A stretch of 64,000 bases of DNA from NCBI RefSeq assembly GCF_000701345.1, contig NZ_JNIJ01000008.1, forward strand, positions 62,001-126,000, read 5' to 3'. The translations under genes were made by a program, and so were the position numbers. Shown here piece after piece: positions 62,980 through 64,000 of this stretch. Below the pieces are notes generated by a model. The model was not told where the DNA came from and ran no database searches. It saw only the letters and a program-made list of their open reading frames with translations. The number at the start of each line of letters is the position of its first letter. Positions within the stretch are counted from its first letter, which is position 1. The stretch is from Bradyrhizobium sp. URHD0069 (GTDB lineage: Bacteria > Pseudomonadota > Alphaproteobacteria > Rhizobiales > Xanthobacteraceae).

Positions 62980-63815
62980 TAACCATCAAGCCATCAACCG
63001 CGCGCCGATATGGCGACAGTCTGAAACACCTCGCCCTGCAATTCGGAGACAAGACGCTTGACGAAATCAAGAGTGGCGCACTCTCTGACTTCGAAACGGC
63101 GCGCCGGTCGGAAGGCGTCACCGCCGCAACGATCCGCCGCGACCTAAGCTGCCTGTCCGGGATCTTCACTTCGGCGATCGATTGGGAATGGATCGAAGAC
63201 GGCGGGAATCCCGTCACGTCCTATATGCGCCGGCGGGCCAAGCGCGGGCTGAAGGAAGCCCCGCCACGGACTCGCTACCTGTCCCCCGAGGAGGAGGGCG
63301 CGCTATTGGCGGCGGCAACGGATGGGCCTCGGCTGGCTATGGCCTTAGCGATCGATACCGGCCTACGGCGGGAAGAGCTTTTCAGCCTTACGTGGCTTCA
63401 GGTGGACCAAATCAGGGCGCGCATTGCGACCACGGCGGCAACCAAGACCGGCAAAATCCGCCACGTCCCCCTGCCCCTGCGGTCGGCACAAAACCTGGCA
63501 CAGTCGGCGCGGCATTTGGATTGCGCTTTTGTGCTCCGGAATCCGGACACGGGCACGCGATATCTGGCCATGAACAAGGGCCTCAAGGCAGCCATGCGGC
63601 GGGCCGGGATAGGCGACCTTTGTTGGCATGATCTACGCCGTACCGCGGCCTGCCGATGGCTCCAGCGCGACGGCAAAAGCATGGAAGAGGTCTCCACTCT
63701 GCTAGGCCATGGTGACGTGAAAATCACCAGCCAGCGATATGCGTTTCTCAAGAGCGAAGTGGTTGCGGAGAGTCTTTCAGGCCGCACAAAAACCGGCACA
63801 GGGACAGCGGTCTAA
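62769..63815 (+). CDS. int: Tyrosine-type site-specific integrase
   Basis: A 348-residue phage integrase. N-terminal MAGLYKRGNIWWGRAQRQNK, core-binding FNEAAERFVREHMITIKPST, then the catalytic domain: ALAIDTGLRREELFSLTWLQ (Arg I), ATKTGKIRHVPLPL (Lys), WHDLRRTAACRWLQRDGKSM (HxxR), STLLGHGDVKITSQRYAF (His and Tyr). All catalytic residues are present. It lies 57 bp from attR, at the right end of the prophage. Recombines attP with the 3' part of tRNA-Thr. Confidence 0.93.
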   Translation: MAGLYKRGNIWWGRAQRQNKEQRVSLETANRAIAEKRLREWLGELDAIKWGDKPRRTFNEAAERFVREHMITIKPSTARRYGDSLKHLALQFGDKTLDEIKSGALSDFETARRSEGVTAATIRRDLSCLSGIFTSAIDWEWIEDGGNPVTSYMRRRAKRGLKEAPPRTRYLSPEEEGALLAAATDGPRLAMALAIDTGLRREELFSLTWLQVDQIRARIATTAATKTGKIRHVPLPLRSAQNLAQSARHLDCAFVLRNPDTGTRYLAMNKGLKAAMRRAGIGDLCWHDLRRTAACRWLQRDGKSMEEVSTLLGHGDVKITSQRYAFLKSEVVAESLSGRTKTGTGTAV

Positions 63816-63871
63816 ATCAAAGAAAGCTAGTAAAATAAGGCGTTTCTGCTACAATCTAAACTTAGGCAATG

Positions 63872-63920
63872 GGTTTTGTAAACCGAAGGTCGGGAGTTCA
63901 ATCCTCTCAACCGGCACCAT
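63872..63920 (+). repeat. attR (49-bp tRNA-Thr 3' end copy)
   Basis: Exact copy of 3969-4017, from the anticodon region to the CCA plus one base. It lacks the tRNA 5' half, so it is not a functional tRNA. Host sequence resumes at 63921. Confidence 0.95.
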
Positions 63921-64000
63921 CACTTGTCCCTTAAAATAAAGAGTTTTTACGGTTCAGACTTCGTTCTGTTGCCTGTTTCCGTGTTGCAAGGCGTTGCGAG
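63921..64000. other. Right host flank
   Basis: 80 bp beyond attR with no recognised gene. The AAAATAAAGAG/TTTTTAC composition is more AT-rich than the prophage edge. Confidence 0.4.

Larger units (their letters stand above)
3969..63920. mobile_element. Complete siphovirus-like prophage in tRNA-Thr
   Basis: Bounded by an exact 49-bp direct repeat. It carries integrase, excisionase-like protein, repressor pair, replication, recombination, terminase, portal, capsid, tail, lysis and accessory genes in a coherent modular order. The predicted excised circle is 59,903 bp. A long tape measure protein, a tail tube and no recognisable contractile sheath point to a siphovirus-like virion; DUF2460 and DUF2163 tail proteins resemble the GTA-type tail tip. 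No obvious broken core gene is seen, so it may be inducible. Confidence 0.93.

Noticed and set aside
63872..63920. Second tRNA-Thr gene at the right end
   Set aside because: Only the 3' half is present; it is the attachment repeat.
63739..63939. 66-codon frame across attR
   Set aside because: It is the integrase end in another frame and would cross the phage/host junction.
1..64000. CRISPR arrays, insertion sequences, additional tRNA genes
   Set aside because: No regularly spaced repeats, transposase genes or second full cloverleaf were seen by reading; only the attR tRNA fragment.

Overview
The window holds the edge of an alphaproteobacterial chromosome with one apparently complete prophage of about 59.9 kb. 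High GC (roughly 60% or more), many GTG starts, the small secreted host proteins and the rlmB/dienelactone hydrolase context suggest a Bradyrhizobium/Rhodopseudomonas-like member of the Nitrobacteraceae. That assignment is inference from sequence character, not from a search.

Host part (1-3968 and 63921-64000): the 3' part of rlmB, two small secreted proteins, a dienelactone hydrolase, a tandem pair of paralogous secreted proteins each followed by a strong terminator, and tRNA-Thr(TGT). The prophage sits in the 3' half of this tRNA gene. An exact 49-bp repeat of the tRNA end lies at 3969-4017 (attL, inside the intact tRNA) and 63872-63920 (attR). The tyrosine integrase is at the right end, next to attR.

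Prophage layout. (1) 4051-8042, plus strand: left-end accessory genes, namely a T5orf172/GIY-YIG-like protein, an ASCH-like protein and a string of small orphan genes, some AT-rich. (2) 8232-12707, minus strand: lysis and late accessory module (small membrane proteins, SAR-type GH24 endolysin, overlapping i-/o-spanin pair, XhlA-like protein, calcineurin-like phosphoesterase with HTH, SprT-like protein), ending at a terminator at 8059-8095. (3) 12839-14248, plus strand: a possible lysogenic-conversion pair, a secreted proline-rich protein and a CPBP-type membrane protease. (4) 14245-41050, minus strand: the morphogenesis module of a siphovirus-like phage. In transcription order it has terminase small and large subunits, portal, a cassette of glycosyltransferases and methyltransferases, scaffold, major capsid, connectors, an HNH gene, tail terminator, tail tube, tail chaperone with a probable -1 frameshift extension, tape measure, two GTA-like tail-tip proteins (DUF2460, DUF2163), a tip protein with a cadherin-like C-terminus, and three receptor-side or appendage candidates. 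(5) 41562-52087, minus strand: replication and regulation (DnaB-like helicase, primase, RuvC-like resolvase, HNH-AP2, RMF/GapR-like protein, two DNA methyltransferases, GcrA-like and Myb-like regulators). (6) 52858-53517: a divergent Cro-like/CI-like repressor pair with operators between them. (7) 54733-62575, plus strand: a tightly overlapping early operon of small genes plus RecE-like exonuclease, RecT, DnaQ-like exonuclease and an HNH protein. (8) 62572-63815: excisionase-like gene and integrase.

The same 20-bp element occurs next to the repressor pair (53072-53092) and twice in front of the plus-strand early operon (54653-54672, 54689-54708), so one repressor probably controls both. The most unusual parts are the sugar-transferase/methyltransferase island inside the head module, the set of genes resembling host cell-cycle and nucleoid regulators (GcrA, GapR/RMF, two methyltransferases), the start-less tail chaperone extension, and a structured noncoding stretch upstream of terminase.
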